Shown here: positions 44,638 through 55,504 of the stretch, one piece after another
How positions within the stretch are numbered: the first letter of the stretch is position 1
How the letters are laid out: each line of letters starts with the position of its first letter
Source: Blastocystis hominis
Taxonomy: Eukaryota; Sar; Bigyra; Opalinata; Blastocystidae
Length of the DNA stretch: 64,000 nt
Direction of reading: 5' to 3'
NCBI RefSeq assembly: GCF_000151665.1
Contig: NW_013171838.1
Location: forward strand, 988,107 to 1,052,106
Translations under genes and position numbers: made by a program
The notes under the pieces: generated by a model
The model's input: only the letters and a program-made list of their open reading frames with translations
What the model was told of the DNA's origin: nothing
Database searches by the model: none

Positions 44638-45718
44638 CTCTATAATATATTGAATACGATTCCTTTATTGGATTTACTCACTTCATTTCTTTCCCTTTTA
44701 TTCTATTCAGTGATCCTTACATGTTTTATGCTTACTATATATATTTGTTTGTGTCAATACCAAATAATCATCTTATGATCATTGATTTAAAAATCCTATT
44801 ACACATATTCTCTATTTCATCATCATCGCAACTCAGATTGTTTTGGTTTATACTTTTTGAACCTTCATGTAATTTATGTTAAGAGTCAATACATAGAATT
44901 GTAAATAAAAAAGAGTTTAAGCAAGGCAATTGAATGTGGCTAAATCTACAATGATAGAAATGTGGAGTATTTGACTGATAAAGGACTAAATTACAAAAGA
45001 GTCAAGCAACATTTATTAACATATCTATAGTGTACCTGATTTTTTATCCCAATTTATTTGATTCTCGTAGTGTAATATAGGTTAAGGATTTTAAATCAAC
45101 TGCAACTATGCAAATTGATTCATAATTAAATAATGATATGGAGGAAAGATATCACCATAATTCATTTTCACAAATTATCCTCCACATACGAATTACATCC
45201 AAATTTCAAATAAAAACCATACCCAGAATTGAAGCGTAAATGGTTTTATTTGGCCCTTATATTGATATATCATGTATGTAAAACAAATTGCGACTTTTTA
45301 GGACTGACAATATGGACCTCTTTGGCTATGAATTGAAATGTATGATAATGATACATCAGGTATTTTGGTGTAAAAAGTAAAATGCAAACCAGAATGATAG
45401 GAATTACACCTTCAATTTATCACTTCAGATATTGGTATGCGTTTACAATAATTACTACATGGAAATAATAAATATCATTCTTATATAAAAATGGCTAATA
45501 CTGACTTTATTAATAGTATATTATTACTTGACGAGAAGTATGGTCAGCAACTTCTGTTTATGTGGAATCATAGGCAGAGTATTATAAGTGCAAGATAGAG
45601 TACACAACAAAATATATCGGGTATGGAAATATAGAAAATTTAAAATTATCTGCTTTGAAAGAACATTCACATAATATAACAAACAATACATTAAAAGCTA
45701 TAATTCGAATGCTATCAA
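44638..45718. other. Very AT-rich gap between two convergent MORN-LRR genes
   Basis: About 1.1 kb with no supportable gene, RNA or tandem repeat. Confidence 0.5.
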
Positions 45719-47622
45719 TCACATATCGTTACGTTTTTCATTTACAAGATTCGCAAGAACTGGAGCAACATCTATTATTCATAAAATAACGACAAAATAT
45801 ACTGAATATTTCTTTTTGAATAACACTTCCGAAAGTAGGTGCTTCATCATCATCAGGCAGACTTACGGTTTTAAGATTAGGAATATCTAAATGCTGTCAA
45901 TACTCAATGCTATAGACTACTTCTCAATGTCACCCAACGAGGAAAACTGAAACTCCATTTTAAAGAAGTTAGGGATTTGAGATATGGAAGATCTACGTTC
46001 TGTCATTTTAAATCATATCATTATTACTTTTCATTGTCAAGGAACAGTAATCATCAGGCATTCCTTGAAGTGCACAATAACTGAGTTCAATTTTCTGTAA
46101 TGATGGAAGATCTACATCAATCATTTCATTCAAATTCATTCAATACTCTCGATTATTGTTGACAGGGAATAAGAAAATGTCCAAACACCCAATGTGATGG
46201 ATTTTAGACGCGGAAGATCTAGTCATTACTTGTGAATATCAGATCAATACCTCGAATCACAAATGAACTCCCATAGAAATTTGTAGAATAATCTTCCATC
46301 GTACCAATTTGAATGGATTGTAATTGTGGAAGATTCTTCAATTCAAAGTCGCCTCCAAAATCACCAAAACTATATCTACCAATATAAATAGATTCCAATA
46401 ATTCACAATTCAAAATGTGGAATGATTTCGATTTATTACTATTCTTCACCCATTCTGCCACAAACTGAGGTTCAGACAAGAAATAAAGGGACAAATTGTT
46501 AAATGAATTGATTCCAATATTTATAGTTTTCAATCGATTCAGTCCATTGATTTTGAATGTGTGCACATTTGCAAAGCATTCATCGCCGATTTTTATTTTC
46601 CTTAGATAAGGATAATTAGACAATTCAAATATAGTTTCATTATTTCCATATCCTGATTCTACTATATATGAAACTTGCTTAGATCCTATTCCAAAAAATC
46701 CGTAACCCAGATAGATTGCTATAAAATAGAAAAAGAAAAGAATGATTATAATTACAGTCACAATCACAGACAATTTTCTATCATTTAGTAATGTTTTACT
46801 TAATCCTTCTGTCTTCAATTTATTTATGAAACTATTTTCATTATTATTACCGTTCAATTCATTTGTGTTTTCATCCTTTCCAAATTCTTCGCTTTCTTCT
46901 TTACGTGGATAACCCATTTCCAAACTATCAACAAATCCTCCTTCATACACTTTCTTACCATTCTTATATTCTATCAAACTATTATCATGGAACTGTTTCA
47001 ATAATGTATCTTCTTTACCTTCTTTCCATACACTCACACGACTAATCTTTTCATCTTCATAAGAATAACAAAACCCTTCACTATTTCCAAACTCATCTTT
47101 CTGACTAATTCGAATGATTCTTCCTTTTTCATCCAACTCTTTCCAATATCCCTTTCCCATTTCATTCGATGGAACTATATTCAGTTTCTTACCTTTCTTA
47201 TAATATCCATCAAATACCACGTTGCCATTTTCATCATATTCTTGTCCTCTTCCTTCTCGATATCCGTTTACAAAGTAACCTTTGTAAAATAGAATACCAT
47301 TTTTACAGAGTGTACAAGGTCCTGAAGCGATTCCATTCACAAATGTCAGAGTTGCCATCAGAGTATTATCCTGAGAATAAATACTGGATTCTCCGTCCAT
47401 TTTCCCGTTTTTCATTGTTGTTTTGATAAGACAACCTTCATGAGGCTTACCAACTTCAATATGAGCTGGGCCATCTGTTTCTCTTCCTGACTTTATAGGG
47501 AACTGCTCCGAAACGTTGTATTCCCACCACTGGTCTTTTTCGTTAGTATTATCACTAGCATTGTTTATTGTTGGTAATTCGATGTTAGTAACGTGAATGG
47601 CGCCTGTTGACAGATTACTCAT
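45719..47622 (-). CDS. MORN/leucine-rich-repeat family protein with transmembrane segment (copy 4)
   Basis: Exon 1 begins MSNLSTGAIHVTNIELPTIN and carries about six MORN-type repeats (YKGYFVNGYREGRGQEYDEN, FDGYYKKGKKLN, YEGGFVDSLEMGY). A strongly hydrophobic segment VTVIIIILFFFYFIAIYLGY near residue 290 follows, then LRRs (LRKIKIGDECFANVHTFKIN, LNRLKTINIGINSF, FHILNCELLESIYIGRYSF, LPQLQSIQIG). Mini-exons continue to DVAPVLANLVNEKRNDM and TGA at 45719-45721 (DLPRLKSITLGVWTFSYSLS; DLPSLQKIELSYCALQGM; DLPYLKSLTS; DIPNLKTVSLP). The membrane segment between MORN and LRR halves suggests MORN inside and LRR outside; copies 2 and 3 lack it. Function unknown. Confidence 0.7.
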
Positions 47623-47899
47623 TTACAATCAATAGATAATAGTGTGTAAAAGCCAAGGCAAAACCGAATCTACTAGATCCTTGATAATCAAATGATGACT
47701 GCCCGTTTTGTGCGTTTCATTTATATCCATTTATTTTTGCCTTATCATTTGAACAATCAAATCCATATTGAGAAGTGAAACGGTCTAAAAATTACTCTTC
47801 ACTCATTCATTTCCATTCTTAAGAACTATTTCAGTTCTTTTTGCTGAAATACTTGTATAAAGTATATGCACACAGATTACTGGTAGAGCTTCTTCATTA

Positions 47900-48037
47900 T
47901 TATGATGTTCCCACAACTTTCAAAGGATTTGTTTGGTTACATAGTGCTACACAATAGTCCATATAGTCTATAAGTGTTTTTTCTATCTCACGAAATTGGG
48001 TATTTTCTGGCTCACCAGGAGTACCTGAAAGTGACAT
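47900..48037 (-). CDS. Possible 45-residue protein
   Basis: An uninterrupted frame from ATG 48037 reads MSLSGTPGEPENTQFREIEK then TLIDYMDYCVALCNQTNPLK and ends VVGTS with TAA. Composition is protein-like in a very AT-rich region, but no family is recognised. The rest of 47623-48415 holds nothing I can support. Confidence 0.3.
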   Translation of the reverse strand: MSLSGTPGEPENTQFREIEKTLIDYMDYCVALCNQTNPLKVVGTS

Positions 48038-48438
48038 ATTGAATTTAACTAAATTGTGGCGGGTTATTTAGTAGTTGTAGTATTAAAGTGTAATATTAAA
48101 ATACAAATACAAATGATTCTATGTTTGGATGAACAAACGCTGTATGAGACAATATCATTTAATCATTGCTAAAATTCATTCATGCATAATCGATAATGTT
48201 TTTTTGATCATTAGAAAAATCCGCCCTACTTATATTTATTCAACAGATTCTTCATGTCCCACTCATTTGACCTTCTCAAAAGTTTTCTTTACGTTTTTCT
48301 TAAAAGTATTCTTTGAACAATAAAGCGTTTTGTGTTCTCCTTTTCACTGCATTCATTTATCTGTGCTTTAACATCTTCGGAAATATTCCACAATTCATCC
48401 CCCTCACTTTTTTTAAACAAACAACTCACAATCAATTA

Positions 48439-50158
48439 TCAATCCTCCTTCTCTCTTTCTCTTTCCCTCTCTCTCTCCTCTCTCCTCTCTTTCATCTTCT
48501 CCTTTGCCATTCTTGCGCATTCCACATAAAAATTCGCCACAGCCCTCATGATCATCATCACCATCGCCAGCACCGTCGCAAAATAACCCATCACACCATC
48601 CCAAGTCACACTCCATGTTTTCTTCTTCACTCGCAATCGTTGTAAGTGCCGGTAATAAAGAAGGCGAAAACCCAAAAAAAAGTGAATAAACAATTTTGGC
48701 CATCGTCCGCTCTCGAAACCCTGGACTGTTGTTTCGGGTATGCGATGATTCGGATACAAAACATTCAACGTCTCATTGGCTGCCTCGCGAACTTCCTCTG
48801 TGGGAAACAGGGGACCACCTTCGGTAGATAAGCGCTGTAGAACCGACTGCATGCGGACAGACAGATCGAAATTGAGCGTGATATCCTTGAATTGATGAAG
48901 TCTGCTTGTAAACAATCGGTGTGATCCCACTTTTTCAAGTATGTGATGAGGGTTTCTTCGGATCGAATCTGCGATAAAACGAGTATCGTGTATAACAGAA
49001 GAATCGACGAGGGCTTTTCATTACGCAGAAAAACAAAAAAAGTACTCGATGATATCGCTGTAGATCCAATAATCGGCACGAATTATTCACTCCTTCTAGA
49101 ATTCCCCCTAATTCTGTCCTTCCAATAATCCGGCCAAAAAAAGCCTACTCCAATTCGTAATAAACAAAGTATTTCCCGAGGATCGTAAGCAAATCACTCA
49201 AAAATACGCGAACAACGACTCGATGGTTCAGGACATTCTCTCTCCATTGGCTCTCTGCGTTGGTAAGATCGAGAGAACACAGTTCCGTGTATTCTTTACT
49301 GCACTGGAGAACGGTTTCTTTGATGGTCGTATAAAGATGCTCGAATTTGCTCTGATTGTTGTTCAGGTCGAACATGAATAAGCGGTTGCTCCCTTTGAAT
49401 ACACTCACCAAGCAGGGCAAAAAGCTGAAAATAAGCGAAGAGACTATAAGAGAGTACAATGATTGCATTGGCTCTGACACATCGATTTCGTTGGGGTGCG
49501 TCAGAGTTGTGTGCAGGTAGGAAGATACGAATGGCATTGTGAGCTCGCAGAAAATCGGGTCAAAGTACGTGTGGCTGGACATGCTGTTGGCGATCTCGAT
49601 CAGTCGTTTGAGAAGAACGTCATTTTTGTTTTCTAATTCGGCGCAGATATACTCTGACACTATCTGCAAAGAAGATAACGCACTCTATGCCTACTTCGCA
49701 GTATAGAGAGTTTGCAGTCAGTGGAGACAAATCCAGACGAGAAAGGATCCTCAAATCAATATAGTTACTCAAGATTAGAAGACAATCCTCCATTATCTCG
49801 TCTTGCTCCGATTCTGTCTCGGCAACCATTGCAGACTACTTGTTACCACCCCTTTACAACATACTTCCAACCGACTCAATATCTCTTCGGTCATGTTTTT
49901 CTGCAAATGCTTATAGGTGTCACTAGACAACGCAATCGGCTTTTGTCTACAAGAATTACTTCTTTTCCAAAGACATTACACATCGATGGGAGAAGGCGTA
50001 ACCTCTTCTCTTGCAGATTCCTTAAGTAGTACGTTCTCTAAGTCGATTGTATCATGTTCCAGAAGTTCGTTCGGATAATGATCCCTCTCACTTGCCACAA
50101 AGTCATCTTCGGTTTCGCAGAGAGAAGAGTATGTGTCGCTTCGTTCTCGGAAGGACAT
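48439..50158 (-). CDS. Helical protein with C-terminal membrane segment, unassigned
   Basis: Multi-exon gene starting MSFRERSDTYSSLCETEDDF. Helical stretches follow: YKHLQKNMTEEILSRLEVCC, DCLLILSNYIDLRILSRLDL, IVSEYICAELENKNDVLLKR, SLYSLIVSSLIFSFLPCLVS, ETVLQCSKEYTELCSLDLTN, then LHQFKDITLNFDLSVRMQSV, a hydrophobic segment GYFATVLAMVMMIMRAVANF and a highly charged tail KEKMKERREEREREREREKE. Introns of 29-36 nt; the region 48950-49150 is not fully resolved. The all-helical layout recalls tethering-complex subunits, but I cannot name it. TGA at 48439-48441, TGTTTGTTTAA about 16 nt beyond. The start is divergent from SPRTN, 80 bp away. Confidence 0.55.
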
Positions 50159-50237
50159 TACGCTTTTTGAGGAAATAACGTTTAAGTCTGAAAAGCCACA
50201 GGAGTTTCATCTTCATTTGGAAATATTGTCATTTTTC

Positions 50238-51435
50238 ATGAGTCAACCACGCATTGTGGACCTGACTCATGGAGAGAACGATGTTTCCATAATCGATCTG
50301 ATCGTTGACTATTTGAATTGTTTTCTCATCTAGGATGATTCTTCAGCAGATATGTTTGAGGACCCTCCCCCATCATCTCTGTCTGTTCTTTCTAACGCGA
50401 GTCAAGAGGGTTCAAATGCATTTCGCGAATTGGAGAAAAAACAACAGGAACTTTCTGATTTTGAGCTCGCTAGATCGCTCCAAGTATTCTACTGTTTGGT
50501 GATCGAGTTTTAGGAAGCTGAGTTCCGAAATTTGCTTCAAAGTTCAGAGTCGAAATCGAAGAAGCGACCCAGCTCTTCGAGCATTTCATTGTATTTCAAA
50601 AACTCATCAAAAAAGGAAGACAAGGAGAGTGATGTGGTTGTCGAGTCCATTGTGTTGCCTCCGAGCTATAAAAAGCAGCTCAAATCGAGAAAGCAATCCG
50701 AAAAGGAGCTCCACGAGGAGCAGCGCCTGCGCACGCTCAATGTAGCGGCCTGTTTCGCCTCTTTTGCATAGAAAAACTATCTGGACAATGTTACGTCGCC
50801 ACAACTTGAACTCTTGGACCCCACGCCCAATATCCACATTCTCTTTTCCGTAGGCTTGCACTTTGAAGTTCATTGTAGCTGTTCAATACTGCGTTTTTCT
50901 ATGACAGCCTGAAATTCATTGATGTAAAGTGGAGCAAGAAAATGACTCTCTGCGCTGGGATTTGTAGAATGAAGGGGCTCCAGATCTCAATAAGCCTGTC
51001 CCAGCCCTTGCTTTCTCTGCGGCAGCGTTCGGACACAGTGAACACTTTGCTTGTAGGGGCTTGTATGCAGTGAATTAGTGCCTAGCACGAGATGATTCAT
51101 GCTTATTTGTTTGTAACGCATAACTATTTTGATCGGGATGATCACGGAGAGCAATTTCAGAAACATATGAATCGCATCAACAAGGCAGCCAAATCACATA
51201 TTACCGTGTATCATACGTTCCATGACGAAGTCGATTATTGCCGAAAGTGGTGGTGGCGCTGTGATGGCCGCTGTCGGAGCAAACCTCCTTACTATGGGTA
51301 TGTGAAGCGAGCGGTCAATCGACCACCGCAGGCAGCGGATTGGTGGTTTGCGAAGCATCAAGAAGAATGTGGAGGGAAGTTTCACTTAGTGAAATCCCCA
51401 GAAAAACGAATTGACACTCTTTTTAGTAAGCAATG
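50238..51435 (+). CDS. SPRTN: SPRTN/Spartan DNA-protein-crosslink protease
   Basis: DNA-dependent metalloprotease that digests proteins crosslinked to DNA. Seen: LLDPTPNIHILFSLFNTAFF, VKWSKKMTLCAGICRM, the zinc site LLHEMIHAYLFVTHNY (HExxH) with the downstream His in DDHGEQFQKHM, ITVYHTFHDEVDYCRKWWWR, SKPPYYGYVKRAVNRPPQAA and HQEECGGKFHLVKSP. An N-terminal acidic/coiled region (FRELEKKQQELSDFELARSL) precedes the domain. The protein stops soon after SprT, so the PCNA, p97 and ubiquitin-binding tail of animal SPRTN is absent. Introns of 29-51 nt, one 30 nt near 50484. The frame ends CAA TG, 3 nt before a TGTTTTGTT variant motif; the genomic frame would continue about 30 codons into AT-rich DNA. 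Confidence 0.9.
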
Positions 51436-51563
51436 CTTTGTTTTGTTGAATACACATTTGTCTACAGTGGGAATAATAATAGTAATATTTATTTTTATTA
51501 TTATAATTATTACTTGTATAAGTGTTAAGGATTTTGGGAAGAATAGAAAAAAGCAGCAAAAAA

Positions 51564-51637
51564 TGCTCAAACTGGGGATCGAACCCAAGACCTTCGCGTT
51601 ATTAGCACGACGCTCTAACCAGCTGAGCTATTCGAGC
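51564..51637 (-). tRNA. tRNA-Ile (anticodon AAT)
   Basis: 74-nt cloverleaf read on the minus strand: acceptor GCTCGAA/TTTGAGC, D arm GCTC...GAGC, anticodon stem TCGTG/CGCGA with loop CTAATAA (anticodon AAT, read as IAU), variable AGGTC, T arm TTGGG-TTCGATC-CCCAG. A- and B-box sequences are canonical and there is no intron. A run of six T (plus-strand A, 51558-51563) follows at once as the Pol III terminator. Confidence 0.95.
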
Positions 51638-51895
51638 ACTGATCTTGTTCCTTGTTTTTACTATTTCAGCATTGGGATATAGGTAGAATCACAAAAACTA
51701 CCTAGAATGCCTTGAGAACGCCTCTAAGTATTCCATCTTTGTATCACATATCTGTGAAAACTTGTATAATCGTACTCCAACTGGTAGCCACTGTAATCAC
51801 ACTCCCCTTCTCTCCTACCACCACCAGTACCACACCCCAATAATCCTTTCTCCAACAAACACTCTGAGACGAGGAGAATCCTCATCTATACCCGT

Positions 51896-53217
51896 CTACA
51901 CACAATAGAGATTGCGATCCACCTCTTTCGGGAACGGCTGCACCTCAATGTCCAGCTCCTGCTCGATGGTGAAGAACACCTCTTTGTCCTTGTCCGTGAT
52001 AAAGTTCACAGCGAGTCCCAGATGTCCGTACCTTCCCGATCGTCCAATGCGGTGCAGATACGTCTCCGAGCTCTGCGGGAGATCGAAATTGATCACCACG
52101 TTCACCGTCGTCACGTTGAGTCCTCGCGCCAGCAGGTCCGTGCACACCAAATGGCGCGCCGCGCCCTGCGAGAAGTTGTGGAAGACCTTGTTCCGGTCGT
52201 CCTGCTCCATCCGCGAGTGGATGTAATAGCAACTGTATCCCAGATCGATGATCTTCTTCGCCAGCAGCTCCACGCGCGCCACGCTGTTGCAGAAAATGAT
52301 CGACTGGTTCACTTCCAGCTTCGAGAACAGCGTGTGCAGCGCGTTCACCTTCTGACGCTCCTCCAAATACACGTAGTACTGCGTGATGCCCTTCAGCATC
52401 AGCTCGTTCATCGTGTTGATCATCACCGGCTCGTGCATGTATTCCGCGGCGAAGCTTCGCACCGTGCTGGGGAACGTCGCGGAGAGAAGCAGCGTCTGGT
52501 GCTCCGCAGGGAGGTAGGCGATGAGGTCCTCCACCACTTGGCGGAAGTTGTCAGAAAGCATCTTGTCCGCTTCGTCCAAAACCAAATATTTGCAGTGGCT
52601 CAGATCGCAGTGGCCGCGACGCGTGATGTCTAAAATACGCGCGGCTGTGCCGACCAGAACGTGCACGCCACGGCGGAGACGATAGAGGTCGTCTGCCAGA
52701 GGCTGGCCGCCAAAGCAACACATAGAGTCCACTTTCAATGCCTTGCCGAACTCACGGACCACTCGGCTGGTCTGGAGAGCGAGTTCACGCGCAGGAACCA
52801 GAATAAGAACTGAAAAGTCAACAGAAAGGCAAAATGAGATACCTTGGATAACTCGCTCTTTGGGGTCGATTTGATTCATACAGGGAATCACATACGCACC
52901 TGTCTTTCCTGTTCCGTTCTTTGAGCGGGCAAGAATGTCTTTTCCCGAAAGAATGGAAGGAATTGTCTGCGACTGAACGGGAGATGGCCTCTCCCATCCC
53001 TTCTCACACAACACTTTCATAATCTCTTCTTTCAACCCATACTTCTCAAAATCCTCTCCTTCTATAGGCTTCACATCCTACATGTTTAGAACGCCAGTGC
53101 CTGTACGTACATCTGTTTTGATTCTATCGTCATTTCTGGGATCAATTGGGTGGTATCCCATGGCTTCTAATGTCTCAGACTCAAATGGCTTCTTACTTTG
53201 TTTTGGCTTTGTGCTCA
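51896..53217 (-). CDS. DDX6: DEAD-box RNA helicase DDX6/Dhh1
   Basis: P-body helicase acting in mRNA decay and translational repression. Seen: FEKYGLKEEIMKVLCEKGWE, PSPVQSQTIP (Q motif), ARSKNGTGKTGAYVIP (motif I in the DDX6 form), LILVPARELALQTS (Ia), DEAD in YLVLDEADKMLSD, SAT, IIFCNSVARVELLAKKI, LLARGLNV and HRIGRSGRYGHLG (VI). Two introns of 33 nt, in the N-terminal region and after ERVIQ. Starts MSTKPKQSKKPFESETLEAM. Motif Ib reads VGTAARILD instead of the near-universal TPGR. TGA/TAG-type stop at 51896-51898. About 418 residues. Confidence 0.93.
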
Positions 53218-53438
53218 TAATACAGGTAAGAAACTAGCAATAAAAAGAGGCAAGAAAGTTGATTTTAGAGAATAGGCTTAAACCCCTAGGATTCCGTCGT
53301 GGAATTACTATGGGAAAAGTACATTGGTCCACGTCGGAATCTATCAACCCTTTTGTAAATTGGCTTTTTTTTATTAATACTCTAAATATTATTTGTATTA
53401 TTAAAAACTAAGGCACGACCATCGATATGGAGAGTGTC

Positions 53439-53446
53439 AACAAACA
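53439..53446 (-). terminator. TGTTTGTT 3'-end motif of the BAX-inhibitor-like gene
   Basis: Perfect motif on the minus strand, 4 nt after a frame ending in T. Confidence 0.65.
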
Positions 53447-53450
53447 GGTG

Positions 53451-54368
53451 AAAGAGAACGGTTTTTCTTGCAACACTTGAAAATTAGAGTGTATAGACCG
53501 ATAACGTCCATGTAAACTTTCAGCGCGTCCAGAGCGTACATTTCGGTCTTTCCTCCCTTTTCAAACCCTTTTCCACGAGCAAGATGCTTGAGATCAGCCA
53601 CCAAATATATGCAGAAAGCAGACATCTATGGTCAAATTACCCGCACCAAACCCATACACTGATCGCAGAGAATATGCTCACCCAATTAGAATTGAGAATG
53701 GTCATGCCTCCAAAGAAGATTGCTATAAAGAAGATTTGATATAGATAAGGTTCAATTCCGCTGAAGTCAGATTTAGAGATAAACGCAAAGAGGAGGAGGA
53801 ATACAGTTATTCCTGCTGTTAGACCAAACGCTGTTACGATGACATGATAATCAACCCACATCGCCCAACTCGCTAGAATCAGGGCTTCTAGCAGTGTCTA
53901 TTTGTTACACAATACTGTGGAGATTACAAAAATAGATAGTAAAATGATATCCGCAGGATACGCCTTGACACCTAACGATCATAGCTTTAGCCATGGCTCA
54001 CATTTCATGATCAAGGGAATAAGAAAAGTTCCGACCGCCGTAACAATAAGAACGGGAAAACGAACGCGTTTGAATGCAACGCGTAGTGGTTCAATAATAC
54101 TAGAATCAATCAATTATTATCATCAGCAAAATACCAAATCAACCATACAATCAGAGTAGTTATCACCAACTGGAGCAAAACTATGAAAAGAACTTTTCCT
54201 AACATCAACCAGAAGCAGGAATCTTACTCAGATAGGCCGCCTTTAACTCCTTTTCCTTATCCAGTTCATATTGTGTTTTCTCAAGTTTGGGTTTACACCA
54301 CAACGATCTCTAGAATGTCAGTCCATTTGTAGTAATACCTTTTTAGTAGGTTTCTCAGAATCCGCCAT
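53451..54368 (-). CDS. BAX-inhibitor-1 family membrane protein (TMBIM/Lifeguard)
   Basis: Multi-pass ER or Golgi membrane protein regulating calcium leak and stress. Seen after splicing: MADSEKPTKK, LLQLVITTLIVWLIWYFA, the family hallmark YPADIILLSIFTLLEALILA, VIVTAFGLTAGITVFLLLFA followed by KSDFSG, FFIAIFFGGMTILNSNW, and the last helix EMYALDALKVYMDVIGLYTL. Six to seven membrane segments. Introns of about 29-56 nt. The middle (53900-54200) is spliced only approximately. The frame ends CTT T, 4 nt before TGTTTGTT (minus strand, 53439-53446), giving a poly(A)-made UAA; the genomic frame would otherwise read SPVC then TGA. Confidence 0.75.
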
Positions 54369-54460
54369 ATTTTAGTAAAGAATTGTTTTTCGGTTACTTT
54401 AGAATTCGATTCGAACAGCCCTGGTAATCGTCAATTCAACAAACAATTCATACAAATTAG

Positions 54461-55107
54461 TTAGTTAGGACCATTCTCAGGGAACGAAGATCTTTTCAGA
54501 TTGCGCCACATGTTCGTCTCCAATATGAGTTGCTTTAAGTCTATTAAACAAATAATCTCCTCAATTCTACCGCGATCATCAAAACGTGGAATCAAACGGT
54601 GAATTATGAGTAGGGTGATCATATGAGGTATCACCTACAGAAAAGAGCAAAAAAACAACTACGCTACCCAATAATAACAGATACAGAGCGAAATTCATGA
54701 AATACAAATCACCGTATTTACCCATATCCATAGGAAGGTAATACATGAATCCCAAAGAGATCAACAAATAGATTACATTTATAAAGAGAGCGTGAATTAA
54801 AGAACTCTATTATTTTTCTTTTCAACATATTTTGGATATAATCTTTACATAATAGTCGTTCAAGGCACGAACAAGCAAATAAACGACCAAGAAATAGAAC
54901 AATGAGAGAATAAAGAAAAGAGTATTTACATGCTCATATATAAATCTTAAATAGAAGAAAACGGCGATTTCTACTATCTAATATTCAAACTAGAATCACA
55001 ATCTCACCATGTTACTAAACAAAAATACTTTAAAGAGAATATATGAAATCTTTAACCGCTTACGGTCCGTTTCTCTATCAATGATGTCGTTCGATTTCGA
55101 TTACTCA
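54461..55107 (-). CDS. Four-helix membrane protein, unassigned
   Basis: Starts MSNRNRTTSLIEKRT, then hydrophobic segments IAVFFYLRFIYEHVNTLFFI, LSLFYFLVVYLLVRALNDYY, LIHALFINVIYLLISLGFMY and FALYLLLLGS. It ends in a basic loop RLIPRFDDRGRIEEII and SFPENGPN with TAA at 54461-54463. Introns of 28-42 nt give one open frame. TTGTTTGTTG lies about 20 nt beyond the stop. Tail-to-head with the BAX-inhibitor-like gene. No family recognised. Confidence 0.5.
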
Positions 55108-55145
55108 TAAGTTATGTAAGATTGATATCCGTCGGTTGATAAGTC

Positions 55146-55337
55146 ATGGACTTCTTGTGCTCTATTTATGAATCACAAAAACGAATAGAACTCGAGATAT
55201 TCCAGCGGACTAGGAATTTGGGTAGAACTCTCAACGACATTCTCTTGAAGAAGCTTTCCTTGAATGCTTTCCGTCGTATCAATGTTTGTAATCGGTATCA
55301 TAATTTTAAAAATATATTTTATGTAAAGAATCATTGA
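55146..55337 (+). CDS. Possible small hypothetical protein
   Basis: An ATG at 55146 opens MDFLCSIYESQKRIELEIFQ then RTRNLGRTLNDILLKKLSLN, continuous to a TGA at 55335 or spliced by a 29-nt GT-AG gap. Helix-forming composition, divergent from the preceding gene by 38 bp. No family recognised. Confidence 0.3.
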   Translation: MDFLCSIYESQKRIELEIFQRTRNLGRTLNDILLKKLSLNAFRRINVCNRYHNFKNIFYVKNH

Positions 55338-55439
55338 ATATCATCATTGTAATGATAATTACTAAACGTTTTGCCTTTTTCTGTTTTATATAAAAAATGA
55401 TAAAATGAAAAAGCTTTTGAAGTAACTTTAACCGCATCC

Positions 55440-55474
<35 letters not shown>
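55440..55474. repeat. TA dinucleotide microsatellite
   Basis: About 17 uninterrupted TA units, just beyond the 3' end of the phosphatase gene. Confidence 0.95.
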
Positions 55475-55477
<3 letters not shown>

Positions 55478-55493
55478 TAAAATAAAGTCTGCT

Positions 55494-55501
55494 AACAAAC
55501 A
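55494..55501 (-). terminator. TGTTTGTT 3'-end motif of the PFA-DSP gene
   Basis: Perfect motif on the minus strand, 3 nt after a frame ending in TG. Confidence 0.75.
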
Positions 55502-55504
55502 GCC

